Assembly (NCBI GenBank): GCA_019096155.1
Contig: JAHCVI010000001.1
Location: 14,533,243 to 14,597,242, forward strand
DNA from: Staphylotrichum longicolle
Taxonomy: Eukaryota > Ascomycota > Sordariomycetes > Sordariales > Chaetomiaceae
Direction: 5' to 3'
DNA: 64,000 nucleotides
Shown in pieces: positions 45,728 to 57,163 of this stretch; the first letter of the stretch is position 1; each line of letters opens with the position of its first letter. A program made the position numbers and the translations under genes. Under the pieces are notes generated by a model, which worked only from the letters and a program-made list of their open reading frames with translations, was not told where the DNA came from and did not search any database.

Positions 45728-47970
45728 TGTGAATGTGAACCGCAGGTTGAATGGGTGAGGAAAAGAACTTCATATTTGTGTGATGCGCTCTGCTATTTAT
45801 CTGAAGAATCCGACAAGTGAGACGCAAATGGCGTCGAGTTCAGCCCATTCCTGCCCAGTGACTGAAATCCTGATCTAGCCAAGTACGATGTCGATATCAC
45901 TCAGCTGTGATGTGGCGGTTCAGAAAGGCCAGTAGCGTGGGTCTAGACCGTCTTCACAGACCTGCAGTGTAGACCAATATTTGCATGCTAACAGTGTCCG
46001 AAAGAGCCTAGACTCAAGTGGGCTTTGGCTGGAAACACCAGGTACCATCTTCAGCTCCTGCAAGCAAGCGGGGCGTTGAGAGGCTATTCCTAGGACAGAA
46101 CCTCTTCGCCACAGATCGGCACAGTCTGCATCCACCCTGTCTGGCACACTCGGTCGCCGACCCACAGTCTCTGCGCCCGCTCAATGGTTCAGCAAAACAA
46201 CAAGTGGGTAGAAGGTATACTGTGTGACTGTGCAAGTCTTGATATTCTTTGAAGTGCAGCAATGTAAAACGAGGTGCCTTGGGCCTTTTTCTTTGGGGGT
46301 CTATTTTCAGGCCCCTAATCTGCTGCTAGCGTGACAATGTGATTATAGCACCTAGAATTCTCCAGGGGCAACCTCCCTGACTGACTTGGATCGAGGGGAT
46401 TAGGGATGGGATCCTAAGGTTTTCAGTGTACCTTATGTGGCTGTTCTTTTAAGTAGCTCCCGCGTGGGACTCATTGTCTTCTCGACGCCTTCCAAAAGAC
46501 CTTGGCACGCGGGTCTCATTCTAATTACTTCTAATTGCAGCACGGCGTAACTACAGCCCTATTAGTCTGCCTTATGCTCAACTTTCCACGTTGTTGTTAG
46601 TCTTCTGGCCCTAACCATCTAGTTGCATTTAATCATTCCCCATCGCGAACAGAGATCCTTTATCCTGAAGTATGAACACTTGCATGGACATTGTGCATAC
46701 TGAGATATTTCCATAAACGGCAGTTGTGCTGTCACTCAGCCGATCATGGCCCGCGCATCGAGCGAGATATGGGTGGCCGTGGCCGTCGTCTCCATCTTGG
46801 GCTTTGCGCTGCTCTTGTCCCGCTTTTGGCTGGCGTTGAGGCTGACTGTTTTAGGCGCGACTTTCGGAGTGGGATGGTGTGAACCAAGACACCCTTGCGG
46901 CGTGCACAGCTTTCTCAGTGCTCATTTTCTCAAGAACTGGTTGGTTGGAGAACGTCGTGTCTTCGGCTAGCGAAAGCCATTGACAGCGCGTATTAGCCAA
47001 GTTGCGATGTGACGAGTGTGACGACGAGCGTGAGGACGTAAAGTGGAATTGTCTCACCATTTTCGGGGAACCCAGCGCTTATTGAGTTGCTTAATGCAAA
47101 GCTGAGAAACCCTGGCATTGCAACTAGTGCCACGTGTGCGAGACACGAAGAACACCCGAGCCACATCCACACCCTGGGGATTTTTCTTCTCTTCTTGACC
47201 ACAGCTTCCCCGGGGGGTAAAGGGTGCGGCTTTATTACCCCCGCACCTATCAGGTACATAACTTGATCTAAGGCGGGGAGAGAACGGTCCGAACGCGGTC
47301 CGTTTCCGTCTTCCCGATGCTCTGGGGAACGCCACAGACAGGAAACCCGGCTGAAGCCTGCTTCTAGTGGAGCTTGGCCAAGTGGCACCGGCATGTCTAG
47401 AACTGTAGATCTCGCAATGCGCGAGATCTCGCAATGCGGAGACTTTGGACCGGTTCTGAGGAGCGGCCGAGGTGGCATCACAGTGGGTCGCTCGTCCAAA
47501 CTCGACCTTTCAGCTCTCCACAAGCTTTTCCCCCCGAGAGCTTGCAGCTCCCCACAAGCTTTCAGCTCTCCACAAGCTTCCTGCTACGGAACCGTGAAGC
47601 GCTTCTGTCGCCCGCCCTTGCCCCTTCTAGCCCCTGGCGGCGCAGGTTTCCCACCTCGGCACCTTGAGAAAACAACTTCAGGGCTAGACCCCGCAACCGG
47701 CAGCCAATATTCCAGTTGCTCATGTCGTGACAGGACTGGCAGTACCTGGTGACAAAGCCGACCACTGGAATAAGGTTGAGTTGAACCGTGGACTGGTATC
47801 ATGGGTCTCGTTAGAATATAAGAACCAGCGCTGTTCACACTCAGGTTCCAAGTGAAAGGAATGGCTACCTACTAAAACCCCCACTTCATTTCACACTTCG
47901 TTTCTCTCAATTGATTGTGCCATTGCGTGCATCTTTCCTCCCACCAAGTTGCCCAAGCTGAGGAGCAAGC
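45728..47970. other. bidirectional intergenic region between DUF2235 and nuclease-like genes
   Basis: About 2.2 kb separating two divergent genes. A TATAAGA element near 47815 lies 156 nt before the plus-strand start. On the minus side GATAAATAG near 45795 could serve the DUF2235 gene. One short hydrophobic reading frame (46746-46970) is listed separately. Confidence 0.5.
46746..46970 (+). pseudogene. possible membrane-protein fragment (74 aa)
   Basis: Open frame with one long hydrophobic helix (IWVAVAVVSILGFALLLSRF) followed by another weaker one. It ends without further domain. It might be the N-terminal remnant of a multi-span protein, or chance. Confidence 0.2.
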
Positions 47971-50191
47971 ATGTCTACCAATATTTCCAACCTTGCATGG
48001 GACACTCGAGTGACGAGAGAAAACTTTGACTTGGACCATGAACATCAGCTTGTCAAGATCTTCTACAAGACAGGGACCCTAACCTCGCCCGGAGGCCCCG
48101 ACTCGGGCGGCAAGAAACTCAAAACCGAATCTGAGGTGGTGAAGTTGGCAGATCTGGGTCCCGTGGTATGCCAACCCATGATGGCGCTTATAAACCTATT
48201 AGATATGACTAACGCTCACCGCACTTGTCTTCCGTCTCCGATAGAACGGCAACTGGCATCTCCTGGCAAAGGAGATCATCCCACGCATCCAGGACTCCAC
48301 TCGTGGCCAACGTTTCATTGCCGACTATGAAGCGCTCTCGGGCAACTTTTATTATAAGCAACTTACGAGTGAGCAAGGACAGAACGATCAGCAGTGCCAG
48401 GCCATCAAAGTGAAGATTGAGAAGTTCCTGTCCACCTGGTTTCCCATCACACTGTGGAAGGCAGACGGGGCAAAGACCGACCCGGCGACTTTGGAAAACG
48501 TGCCCAGCTTTGTCTGGACCGTGTCGGCGGCGCTCGCCAACCTCGGTGACGTGTACGTGGACCTGGAACGGAGCGAGGAGGCCCTCGAAGAATTCTCGCT
48601 GGAGTACGCAAAGCTTTGGGAAACGCTTCTCCTGGAGGCGGCCGAGTACAGCGCCACCGTGAAGGGGCTCAACACCACGCCGGAGGTCGAGACGCCCACT
48701 CGTTACAAGTACGACGTGAAGTCGCGCTTCTGCATCATTCCCCGGGACCACGGCATCCGGCCGCTGAAGCTGTTCATTCTCGTTGACCCCGGCGTGCTGA
48801 ACCGTCTCAACGTGGACATGCTCAAGGCCGCCTGCAGGGACGCCGCCGTTGCCTGTCATCCAGGAGACGGACTGCTCACGACAGCCATCCCCGCCGTGAC
48901 GATGCACGAGTTCCTAGCCGAGCTCTCTCAGCCGTACCAGAAGCCATTCCCGCAGTGTCGTTTCATCCTCATGGATGCGGCCGGTAAGGGCAACTACGAC
49001 AACCACAAAACTAACCAGGCCCAGGACCTAATCTGCATCTCGACGCACCCGCTCCGCTTCTACCAGACATACATCAGGCGTGACGATCTCGGCGCTCTCG
49101 TCGATCTTCAGGATGGCGTCGCGAACGGACAGCAGGGCACATGGATGCGGCCCCTGCCGCAGCGAGACGCTGTCGGGAAGCTGAACGTCGACTTGATCAA
49201 CAAGCTGTCGGGCAAGATCTTCCGGAAGAAGATGAGCCAAGTGTCCAAGACGACCACCACCACTGCGCTGCTGATGCCTGACAACCCGATTGACATCAAG
49301 GCGAGGCAGCAGACGCAGGCCATCATGGGGGGTTCGGCGAACAAGGTGGGTGCGGGGTGGTTGCGCACTGCGTGGGACCCTTGGGCCACTCCCCATTTAC
49401 AAGAGACGACACCTCTTGGCTGACTTGGGCCGGACGCTTACAACCAACTCACAGTGGGCCCGTTCGATCGGGTGGAACCAACCCGCCAATGCGAGGGTTA
49501 CAGTTGCCGAGGTAGGTCCGCTGCCATGCCAGCTACCTGAGTTCCTGTACTGGTGGGTATGTTAGCTAACGCAGTGTCGTTCCTCAACAGTGGCTGCATC
49601 GCGAAGCGCATCGTTTCGGAGGAACAGGCGCCGATCTCTATCCAAACCTGATCTTTGGCTCCAAGGAGTGCAACACTCACATGATACGGTGCGTCCCTCG
49701 TGGCCCGAGTCCCATAGCATTCTTCCCCTGTCAAGATTTTCGGCACCCAAGCTAATCGGCGATAAAGCGCCGAGAACCTGGTCAACGACGTGCTCAACCA
49801 CCGCAACAAGGTGGCCAGTGTCCAGGTGGTCACAAGAGTGGAAGATATAGCCCAGGTGATCATGCTCGGAAGAGATGGCAACCCGCACAATATCCCGGTC
49901 CCCTGGCACAACCGCTTCAACGACGTGCAGGAGTACTACTACTGGATTGCAGCCGAGATGAAGTACCGCATCACGGTCACGTTCAATGTGAGAAGAACCG
50001 CTTTTCTGTTTCAGAGTCGAGGCTGTCTGCTCGCTTCCGTCGAATGCTGTCTGACATGTATCGACTAGAATGCTCTGTGGAACCCCCTGGAAGGGGAAAC
50101 GACCTTCCAACCATTCCACCGCTACATCCCGCTGAGATACGAGGTTGAGTTGGACAAGGCCATCCTCGACCGCTACCTTGAGTCGTTGTAA
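47971..50191 (+). CDS. 597-aa protein with HNH/beta-beta-alpha-metal nuclease-like C-terminal motif
   Basis: Six exons: 47971-48165, 48245-49345, 49455-49511, 49591-49688, 49768-49987, 50069-50191; 1794 nt, every junction in frame. The N-terminal ~430 residues are unfamiliar: a helical region, then a segment with LFILVDPGVLNRLNVDM and FILMDAAGKGNYDNH. The C-terminal ~150 residues contain WLHREAHRFGGTGAD, NLIFGSKECNTHMI and an R-A-E start of a helix. The order His (458), F-G-G, Asn-Leu (470-471), Asn (479), Met, Glu (486) matches the core of DNA/RNA non-specific or HNH-like endonucleases seen in bacterial polymorphic toxins (H...FGG..NL....N...M...E). No signal peptide. Nuclease activity is an inference from that motif alone. 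The gene is divergent from the DUF2235 gene. Confidence 0.75.
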
Positions 50192-51250
50192 AAATGGCGT
50201 GGGTTGGATACGCGATCCGGACCATGAGCAAGCTGTCCCAGCGCCTCAGGGGTAGAGTAAACTGAAGACTAGCAACAAGGTATCGTTGAGTTATTTTTGC
50301 CTTACGCACCTAGGCACTTGCCAGTGCAGCGGTGCGTACCTCCATGCTTGTAACTGCAAGGGATATATACCCAAAGCAGCTGTGAAAACCGCGAATTTTC
50401 TGGTCCTAGTCCCACTGCGGACTCCGGAGAGCTTCTCCTCGGCGCCGATCAGCAGTAACACCCGCCATATCAACAACAGGAGAAATGTCTGTACATCCAC
50501 GAGACAACAAGCTTGGGTTGGAACTCATTGCAGTTAACCAGGGCACTTCATCGAGCCTTGTATCCAATGGCAAAATGAGGAGACTTGACATGACCTCAGG
50601 GGCACGCCGGGACTGATTGGGGACACCCGTAGTTTGCGCGAGGTCTTCTCGGCTGCTTGGACAGAGTCTGTACCTTATATATCCGTATCGGGAAAACGCA
50701 ACAGGGATGATGCTGTGCTGTAAACGCTGATCACTAGCAAGATTCCTGCGTGGAAGTCATCTCGACGCCGCAAAAAAACTGATATATGGATGAACCCCCT
50801 AGGTGAGATATTCAAGTAGTTAGTACCCACCCAGACTTGGGGTAGAGGTTCTTCTTGTAGCATACGACCATGAGTCGAATCCAGTACCCAGCTCTGACAC
50901 TCCTCCACAGCTACAGGTTGGCCCAAGTCATTCGGAATGTGGAAACGGCGTCCCTGAAACTCATCCAATGAATCTAGAGTAGCTATGTGACCGCATCAAA
51001 GATGAGAAAACGCCTCGATTCAAAGCAGGTTATGATTAGCCAAGTACATTCCGCCGATTCACAGATGCCAAACCGGCGATATCCAACACTCTCTCCGTAC
51101 GACGACTTGGACAATCAAGTTAGACCCTCTCCTGCCCCGATTAGTAGCGTTGTTCGTCGGCGTTCTAGGGCAGGAGCAAAGTCACTGGGCAAAATCAGAC
51201 TCGAGAATGACGGTGGGGGGGCTTGCAATGGCACTTCCAATCAACACCGT
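50192..51250. other. intergenic region
   Basis: About 1 kb. A minus-strand frame around 50675-50968 reads plausibly as protein (QSWVLDSTHGRMLQEEPLPQ) but has no start context, splice partner or known domain. Confidence 0.45.
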
Positions 51251-51818
51251 TCAAGTCAGCAGGTTTGACGAGCATAGTGGACAACGAAGAGTGGTGCTGA
51301 AGGCGAGGTCAACGTACGCGCCGGACGAGAACTGCGTGCCAGTTCCATTCACATCGTCGGTGCTAGTCTTGCTTTTGTCCTTGGGATTGGGTATCCCGTT
51401 CGCGTCGCCGATGGCGCCGCTGCGGAGAGTCTCCGGTTTATGGCTGGTGGGAACAGGAGAGCCACTTCTGGCCGCAGTGCTCCAATTGTCGTCATGGTTG
51501 CTGGTGTTCAATGTTAGAGGAGGTGCTGATGCGGATGGCTTCCGTAGCGTTTGATGGTCCGCAGGGTGTCCAGTGCGTGTAGCAAGAGATCTTGCCTCCA
51601 GCAAGTAAAAAGAGATGAAGATGGGAGCAACCGGAGACAGACACCGGTATGGGAAGGACTCAGAAGTAATATCAAGGGCAGTGGCAGCGAAATGGTGGGG
51701 ATAAGGACGAGCAAGACTGGGTGGGAGAAGATACACATGAATGTGAGGAGATGATGGGTGCCGATAAGATGGGATGGGACAAGATGAGAAAGAACAGCGG
51801 CACTTACTCTGCGGACAT
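51251..51818 (-). CDS. small hypothetical protein (116 aa) with an 11-nt first exon
   Basis: Model: exon 1 51818-51808 (MSA plus two bases), a 217-nt phase-2 intron with donor GTAAGT and acceptor GGCAAG, and exon 2 51590-51251. The product is hydrophilic, rich in Ser/Thr/Pro/Asn (PADHQTLRKPSASAPPLTLN, GIPNPKDKSKTSTDDVNG), ends in ...CPLCSS-type residues and lacks a signal peptide. A minus-strand TATAAAG (about 51956-51950) lies roughly 135 nt before the ATG, which supports transcription. Using the upstream acceptor (GGAG) instead would shift the frame and give a 30-residue product. I do not recognise a family. Confidence 0.42.
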
Positions 51819-53650
51819 GACTAAGATACGCGCTTAGGAATAGCGAGGGTGAGTTGATGTCCAAGAGGACGTGAGCCTTTCAAAGAACGTGAGCGGTGAA
51901 ATATGAGTGAGCGTCGAACTCGGACGCCAACGAGCGGTCAGGAAGGCTGCTTTATAGAAGATGACAAGAGGCCATGGGAATGAGAGCCGTATTGTCAGGA
52001 GGAGAAAGCGTCAAGGTCCGTGGTAGGCTTGCTCGGGTGATAGATACATGCCCCCCCGTCCGCTTAGCCATCTCGTCAACTGTGGCAGAGACCCACTGGT
52101 TGCAGGAAACCCTGGATCTTCTTCCTGTCGCAACACCGTCCACCGTGCAGACCAGATCCAGCCGCTGACGGCAGTCTGGGAACGAAGAGAGTGGTTCCGA
52201 TGGTGCGCAGATGGGGCGGGATCAGAGACAGACCAGGGTGGGTGGCCTCCGCCGCGTGCGGCTGGCCCTCACCAGCATGTCCAGGTACCTCTGATCATCC
52301 CACCTCTTTCCACCCCCGAGATGCGTTGAGCCGGGACTACTCCGGCCATGGTCTGGGAGCCGGGGCATGCGGGCCGCTGCTGGAACGCCCAGCACTTACG
52401 TCCATTGCCAGGCTGGCAGCGGCCTGACGGATGCTCATTGGCTTGCGACATTTTGTCGACAGGGCAGCTGCTTTGCAATCGTGTTCTCCCATGCGACGGC
52501 CGCTTATCTGAGGGGCGATTGGTACATCGCGTTTTGTTCCGAGAGGGGCCAGTCGGGGAATTCTCATCTCGACCGCATTTCGATGTCGACCGCAGGAGAG
52601 CGTGGAGACCCAGGGAAGGAGCCAGGATGCCCCGCCGAACTCGAGATGAAAATGAAATGCGCCCAGCCTTAGAGCCAATCGAGGCGTGTGTGTGACCTGC
52701 GACCGAGGACACTTCAGCAGGCCAGCGGGGTGACTGTGAACTGCCCCGGGGGTGTGCCGATACGCCTGGGGAAGCGGATCCCTTGGATGTGCTAACATCA
52801 GGCAGGGTGGCTTGTGAACTGTGGTTGCGCGGTACGTCTGGGGAACCGGATCGCTCATGTGCTAACATCAGGCCGCGCCAAAAAGGTACATAATACACAG
52901 GTAGTTACCGGGCTGTGTCTGTGCACCGCGCTGCATTTCATTGGCCTTCAAGGCAGACTCTCCAACACCGAACTCCGCTCATCTGTCGACCTCACCTCAC
53001 CTCGGCTTCTTGAACCACCTGTGTCCTGTTGGGTTTTGGGATTTGTTGAGCGGGGAGCCCCGCGAGGCCCTCGCTCTCAAACATCATCACGTGTACGTTC
53101 ACCAAGTCGTTCACCGTCACCCAAAGAAGCCAGAGAAGGACTCGCTGGTTGCGTTTTGTTACGACAGGGGATGTGTGCTTGCCGAGCTCGACGGTGCTTT
53201 AGGTCTGCCCCTCCATGCTGCACGCTGTGTTTGCAGGCAAGCAGAACGCCATGCAAAGACCGACCCATAAATACTTGAGGAGTGATTGGCCATCCGCGTG
53301 ATGTATCGACAAGGGGTTCGGCACCCGTCGCATGGGGCGGAATCCCTGTCTTCCCAGAGCCACCTGCCTTACCCCAGGGTCCGCCGTCCGCCTCCTTGGT
53401 ACATACATAAGCTCTCGACCAGGGTTTGTTGGCTTCTGCCACTCTCTGACCTTGCCAGTTGCCACCCCCTCGCTAGGGCTGTTCCTGTCAGCCACTTGGC
53501 TACTGTGATCCTTGCGCCCAAGGATCCTTGCCATTGAACCAAGACGCCCTCTCGGACGGGCTGGTCCTCTGGCTTGCTTGAGAGGAAGAGGGCGCCCTCC
53601 AAACTCAAAACTCACCTCCACACACCGACTCGTCACACCACACAACGCCA
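51819..53650. other. gene-poor intergenic region
   Basis: About 1.8 kb with no supported gene. Confidence 0.5.
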
Positions 53651-53668
53651 TATATTTTACCCCTCAAG

Positions 53669-53707
53669 ATGTACAACGAGACTCAAACTAACTGGGAAAC
53701 CCTATGA
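53669..53707 (+). other. short upstream reading frame overlapping start of gene E
   Basis: Twelve codons and a stop. Its TGA overlaps the ATG at 53704 as ATGA. If transcribed, it could control translation of the downstream frame. A TATATTTTA at 53651 is close upstream. Confidence 0.3.
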
Positions 53708-54104
53708 GTCCAACCATCTCGAGTCTTGGTCCTCCAGTACCCACAGGAGCACGGCAACGCAATACGTGCTAACACTCCGACCCGTTGGACCTGGAAATGT
53801 GATTGGGCTGACTGTTATTTGATCCAGGATGAGCCATGCGTCTCGTTCTTGGATCGCTGCAACGACGATGCGGGAGGCGAGTAGCTCCACGCCCTCGGTG
53901 TCCTCGGTCTCTTCTATTTTCCTCTTTTCCGCAGCTTGTCACGAGCTTTTGTCCTGTGTAACGCACCCCCGCCCTGATTTCGTCTGTCCCATCGTAGAAG
54001 AGGTGTGCAACGAATATTTCATGAACATGGACGTCTACGACAGGACTGCTTTCTTGCGTCGACCAAACTTGACCAATTATTGGCTGGACGTCGAGCATGT
54101 GTAG
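53704..54104 (+). CDS. small hypothetical protein (112 aa), possible divergent YGR-family member (copy E)
   Basis: Two exons, 53704-53765 and 53828-54104, with a 62-nt phase-2 intron (donor GTGCTA, acceptor GATCCAG). Exon 2 is 277 nt, the same as exon 2 of copy B. A Ser-rich run (SSSTPSVSSVSS) leads to a C-terminal block EYFMNMDVYDRTAFLRR. This aligns loosely with F-x-x-Q-D-x-Y-x-D in copies C and D but lacks YGR and the FYQARA helix. Donor GTGCTA is weak. Either a remote relative or an unrelated small gene; the similarity may be chance. Confidence 0.35.
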
Positions 54105-54247
54105 GGCATGGTATGTCCAACTTTCAGTAGTTTGGATCAGACCTGTTCGAGACAGCAGATGTGGTCACAGTGAGTGGTCTGGTCGCGACATCATACGGTG
54201 CAAGACCCATGGCCTGCAGCCTGGCCGGCTCACCGACTTCAGCATCC

Positions 54248-54416
54248 TCGCTCGCTCGCTCGCTCGCTTCTCACACACTCTCTCTCCCTCCCCCCCCCCC
54301 CCCCCACCTCTCTCTCTCACACACACACGCACGCACACTCACTCACTCTCTCACTCACTCACACACTCTCTCTCACACTCTCACTCACTCACACACATTC
54401 TCTCTCACACCCACGC
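54248..54416. repeat. CT/CA-rich microsatellite
   Basis: (CTCG)n, then CT and C runs (including a 16-nt C-run, 54290-54305), then interspersed (CA)n, (CACT)n and (CTCT)n tracts. Confidence 0.9.
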
Positions 54417-54724
54417 AAAAAAACAATGCATTTCGCTCGGCGGGCTTCTGATGTATTATGCGGGCTTCCCTAGCGCCGAGTAAAGCGCCGACATCTACAG
54501 ACTCGATAGGCAATGCCAGGGGATCAGAGTCTGGTCTCTGTAAAAACGCGCTTACCGGGTCGTCTTGTTGTTGCTTGGAGTTGGTGACCGGGTTGTTTAC
54601 TTAAGAGGACTTGGCGGATACCACCCTTGAGAGCTATAGTGGGTGTGCGCGTGGTGATTTTGATGTGTTTTTGTTTAGTCTCAAGATGTCCAAGGCCGAC
54701 GGAGAATAAGTGCCGGCGTCGCGC

Positions 54725-56475
54725 TCATCCACGAAGTGACCGTTCCATGTACGACAACAAACTTGAAGCTGGCCGGAGTAACTTCAACAACTTGGGTCCT
54801 TCTTGATGTCCGGATTCGGGTTCCCACATCCGGATAAACGACCGATGTTCCGCCGTAGTAAAGTGTTTGACGGACTGGTCTGCTGCCTTGTGCATGTTGA
54901 ACACCAAGGCAAGAAGGTCGTCCGGATGCATGTCTGACGCCATGAAGCCCAATATCAGTTCTCTTTTTGCTGCGTCGTGGGCGGATTGGGATTCCACTTA
55001 CACAACTCTTGTTTCGATCTCTTGGCCGGACATGACCGGCTACTGCACTCGCACGTCCGCGAAATCTGCACTTCGTTGCGGCAGGGGTAATAGCCGCAGA
55101 TGGGGACCGCTTCCTGGGTCTGGCTGCTGGGTGTGGAGTCGAGTCTGAGCGTGAAGACAGCCGATGGGAGACCGTTCCAGACCGCGAGGAACTGCGGTCT
55201 TGCCTGGAGCTGTTTGAGGTCGTCATGTTCCTGAACCAATGCGGCATATTGCTTGCTACGAGGACAGCTGCACCTGATCTGCATTGCAAGGCCCACAAAG
55301 TGAGTTTCGAGGAAGTTATGCGGTGAGAATGGCTGATCTGGGCGCCGGGCTTGCAATCGCCTTGTGTCCAAGAAGCTGGCAACCTCAGATTCCGGAACCT
55401 GGAAACAACCGACCAAAGACTCAAACACCTTGAGGCCCGACCACAGCTCGTACCCGGTCGCGAGAGAGTTTCTTCTCTCTGGCTCGGCGGGAAATATGAT
55501 GGCTTCCACGTACTCCCTCGGCACATCCAGCAGAGGTTTGCTGTAGTCTGGGACGACAGTGCGATGTGCATCGAAGGCGCCGATGTGCTTCAGCATGGGC
55601 AAGACAGCGTAGATTTTGTCCCGCGGGTTCTCGCATCGTCTTCCCCAATGATCCCCCATCAACCCCGTCAAAGTGAGAGACTGAGGGCGGGTTTGGGACG
55701 TGTAGGTCTTGTGCGTGCCCATCTCGGTCCGGGTGTCGGCGAGCTGCTTGAGAGCCCGCTCCAGGTCTGCTTCGTCGCTCGTGGTCTGGCTCCACGGGAA
55801 GCGGCCGAGGCTCATCATTCTACCGCGCCAGTCGTACGATTGCCTTTCGAGGTCCTCCCAGGCCAATGTATCCACCTGGCCGTAGGAATAGAGTCGGATA
55901 TCCCGCGCGAGGCCGATTTCCTGGACAATCCACATGCGAGTGAAGTATGGGTTCTCCAATACTGAATAGACGGCCTGCTGCCAACGCTCAAAAATGTCAA
56001 CTCCAGAGGCGTCGAATTTCTGCTCTCGTGCGGTTGGAAGAACCCCGTAAAAGTTTTGCATAATCGACAGCGCGTCGCCGCCCTCCAGGCAGATCGCCAC
56101 CCACGCAGCGCTGTGGTAGATGGACCCCATCATGCCCACTTGAACGCTCTTTTCAAGAGTGTCGCTTTGGTTGATGCACACGGCATCTATCCAGACGGGG
56201 AGGTCGAAGCCCACGCCGTTTAGGCGCATTGTCTGGAGGACATTGTAGCAGCTCTGGCGTACAACCAGGGGTTTTCCATCGATGGTGATGGTTGCGGTGG
56301 GCGTTGGAGGGCCCCATGTGTACGAGATGGCGACGTAGGATGGTGCATCGGGCTTCAGTGGGACGTGGGAAATGGTGCAATGAACGGGTGAGTCGGGCGG
56401 TCCAGGGGCGATGCTGAGGAGACGAATTTGCGACGCTGGGTCGGACAGCTGTGTATATTGAAAGTTGGCGGCCAT
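54725..56475 (-). CDS. HET-domain (heterokaryon incompatibility) protein
   Basis: Predicted 560 aa. Exons: 56475-55002 and 54933-54725 (68-nt phase-1 intron, donor GTAAGT). The N-terminal HET domain shows YVAISYTWG, LPVWIDAVCINQSD, a SIYHSAAWVAICLE block and MWIVQEIGLARDI. DKIYAVLPM follows in the middle region. The C-terminal part is variable with a Cys-rich stretch (ICGYYPC, RTCECSSRSC) just before the intron, then a helical end. HET domains trigger cell death upon non-self recognition in filamentous fungi; many paralogues per genome have no known partner. There is no NACHT, WD40 or TPR region, so this is the short, stand-alone type. The first in-frame ATG is used. Confidence 0.9.
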
Positions 56476-57163
56476 GATTCGTCCTCTTCAAACTGACTGC
56501 AACCAGGCGGGGCGAGAGGATGTCTGAAACTGGGTCTTGTCGGTTGCCGTTCCGGTGCACTCTCTGCCTGGCGTGAATGTGAGAGACAATGCTGCTTCCA
56601 GGTTGCGAATTGGAGCCTGGTGAGTGGCCTGGTGACTGTCCTGGTGAGGGGCTCTGCAGCCTGCGCTTGGCACTTCCAGGTTTGCATCCTCAAGGATCCA
56701 ACACCTTACGCCCAGCTGGGAAGGCCACGACGCTGGAAGTGTAGCTTTATTTTCAGTTCACAATAAGGGGTCACGTATTTACTTAGTCAATCCATTGTTG
56801 CCGAGAGATGCACCTCCCTCTGCTTGACAGTGGACTGACGCCCGCTGGCGGTGACATGAATGCCATGGGACAGAGATCGCATCTTTTCCAACACTTACTG
56901 CCCAAATTGTAGCAAGTAAGGCTCTTTTCCATGCGGTTTCTCCTCAATCTGGCGGATCTCAGCAAGAACCAACTGCGGCTGGAAATTGGAATTCAGCTCG
57001 CCCTGCACAGAGAGGTGGTGCAAGTGAGCCCCGCCTTCGGGTATGCCCCACTAAAAAGTAGCGATAACGATAACAAAGACCCTTGCTGCGGCCAGGACAG
57101 GAAAAAATCTCGGACGAGAAGAGCCGGAGGACAATCCAACAACTGCACCGAGCGCTCGACAAG
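56476..57163. other. bidirectional intergenic region between HET gene and SDA1
   Basis: About 0.7 kb separating divergent genes. No gene seen. The plus-strand leader of SDA1 should start here. Confidence 0.5.

Noticed and set aside
50860..50900. 5S rRNA or tRNA-like piece (CATACGACCATGAGTCGAATCC)
   Set aside because: The similarity to the 5S start is limited to a few bases, no 5S internal promoter follows, and no tRNA fold exists.
54248..54416. CRISPR-like or telomeric repeat
   Set aside because: The units are simple CT/CA microsatellites without spacers or telomere sequence.
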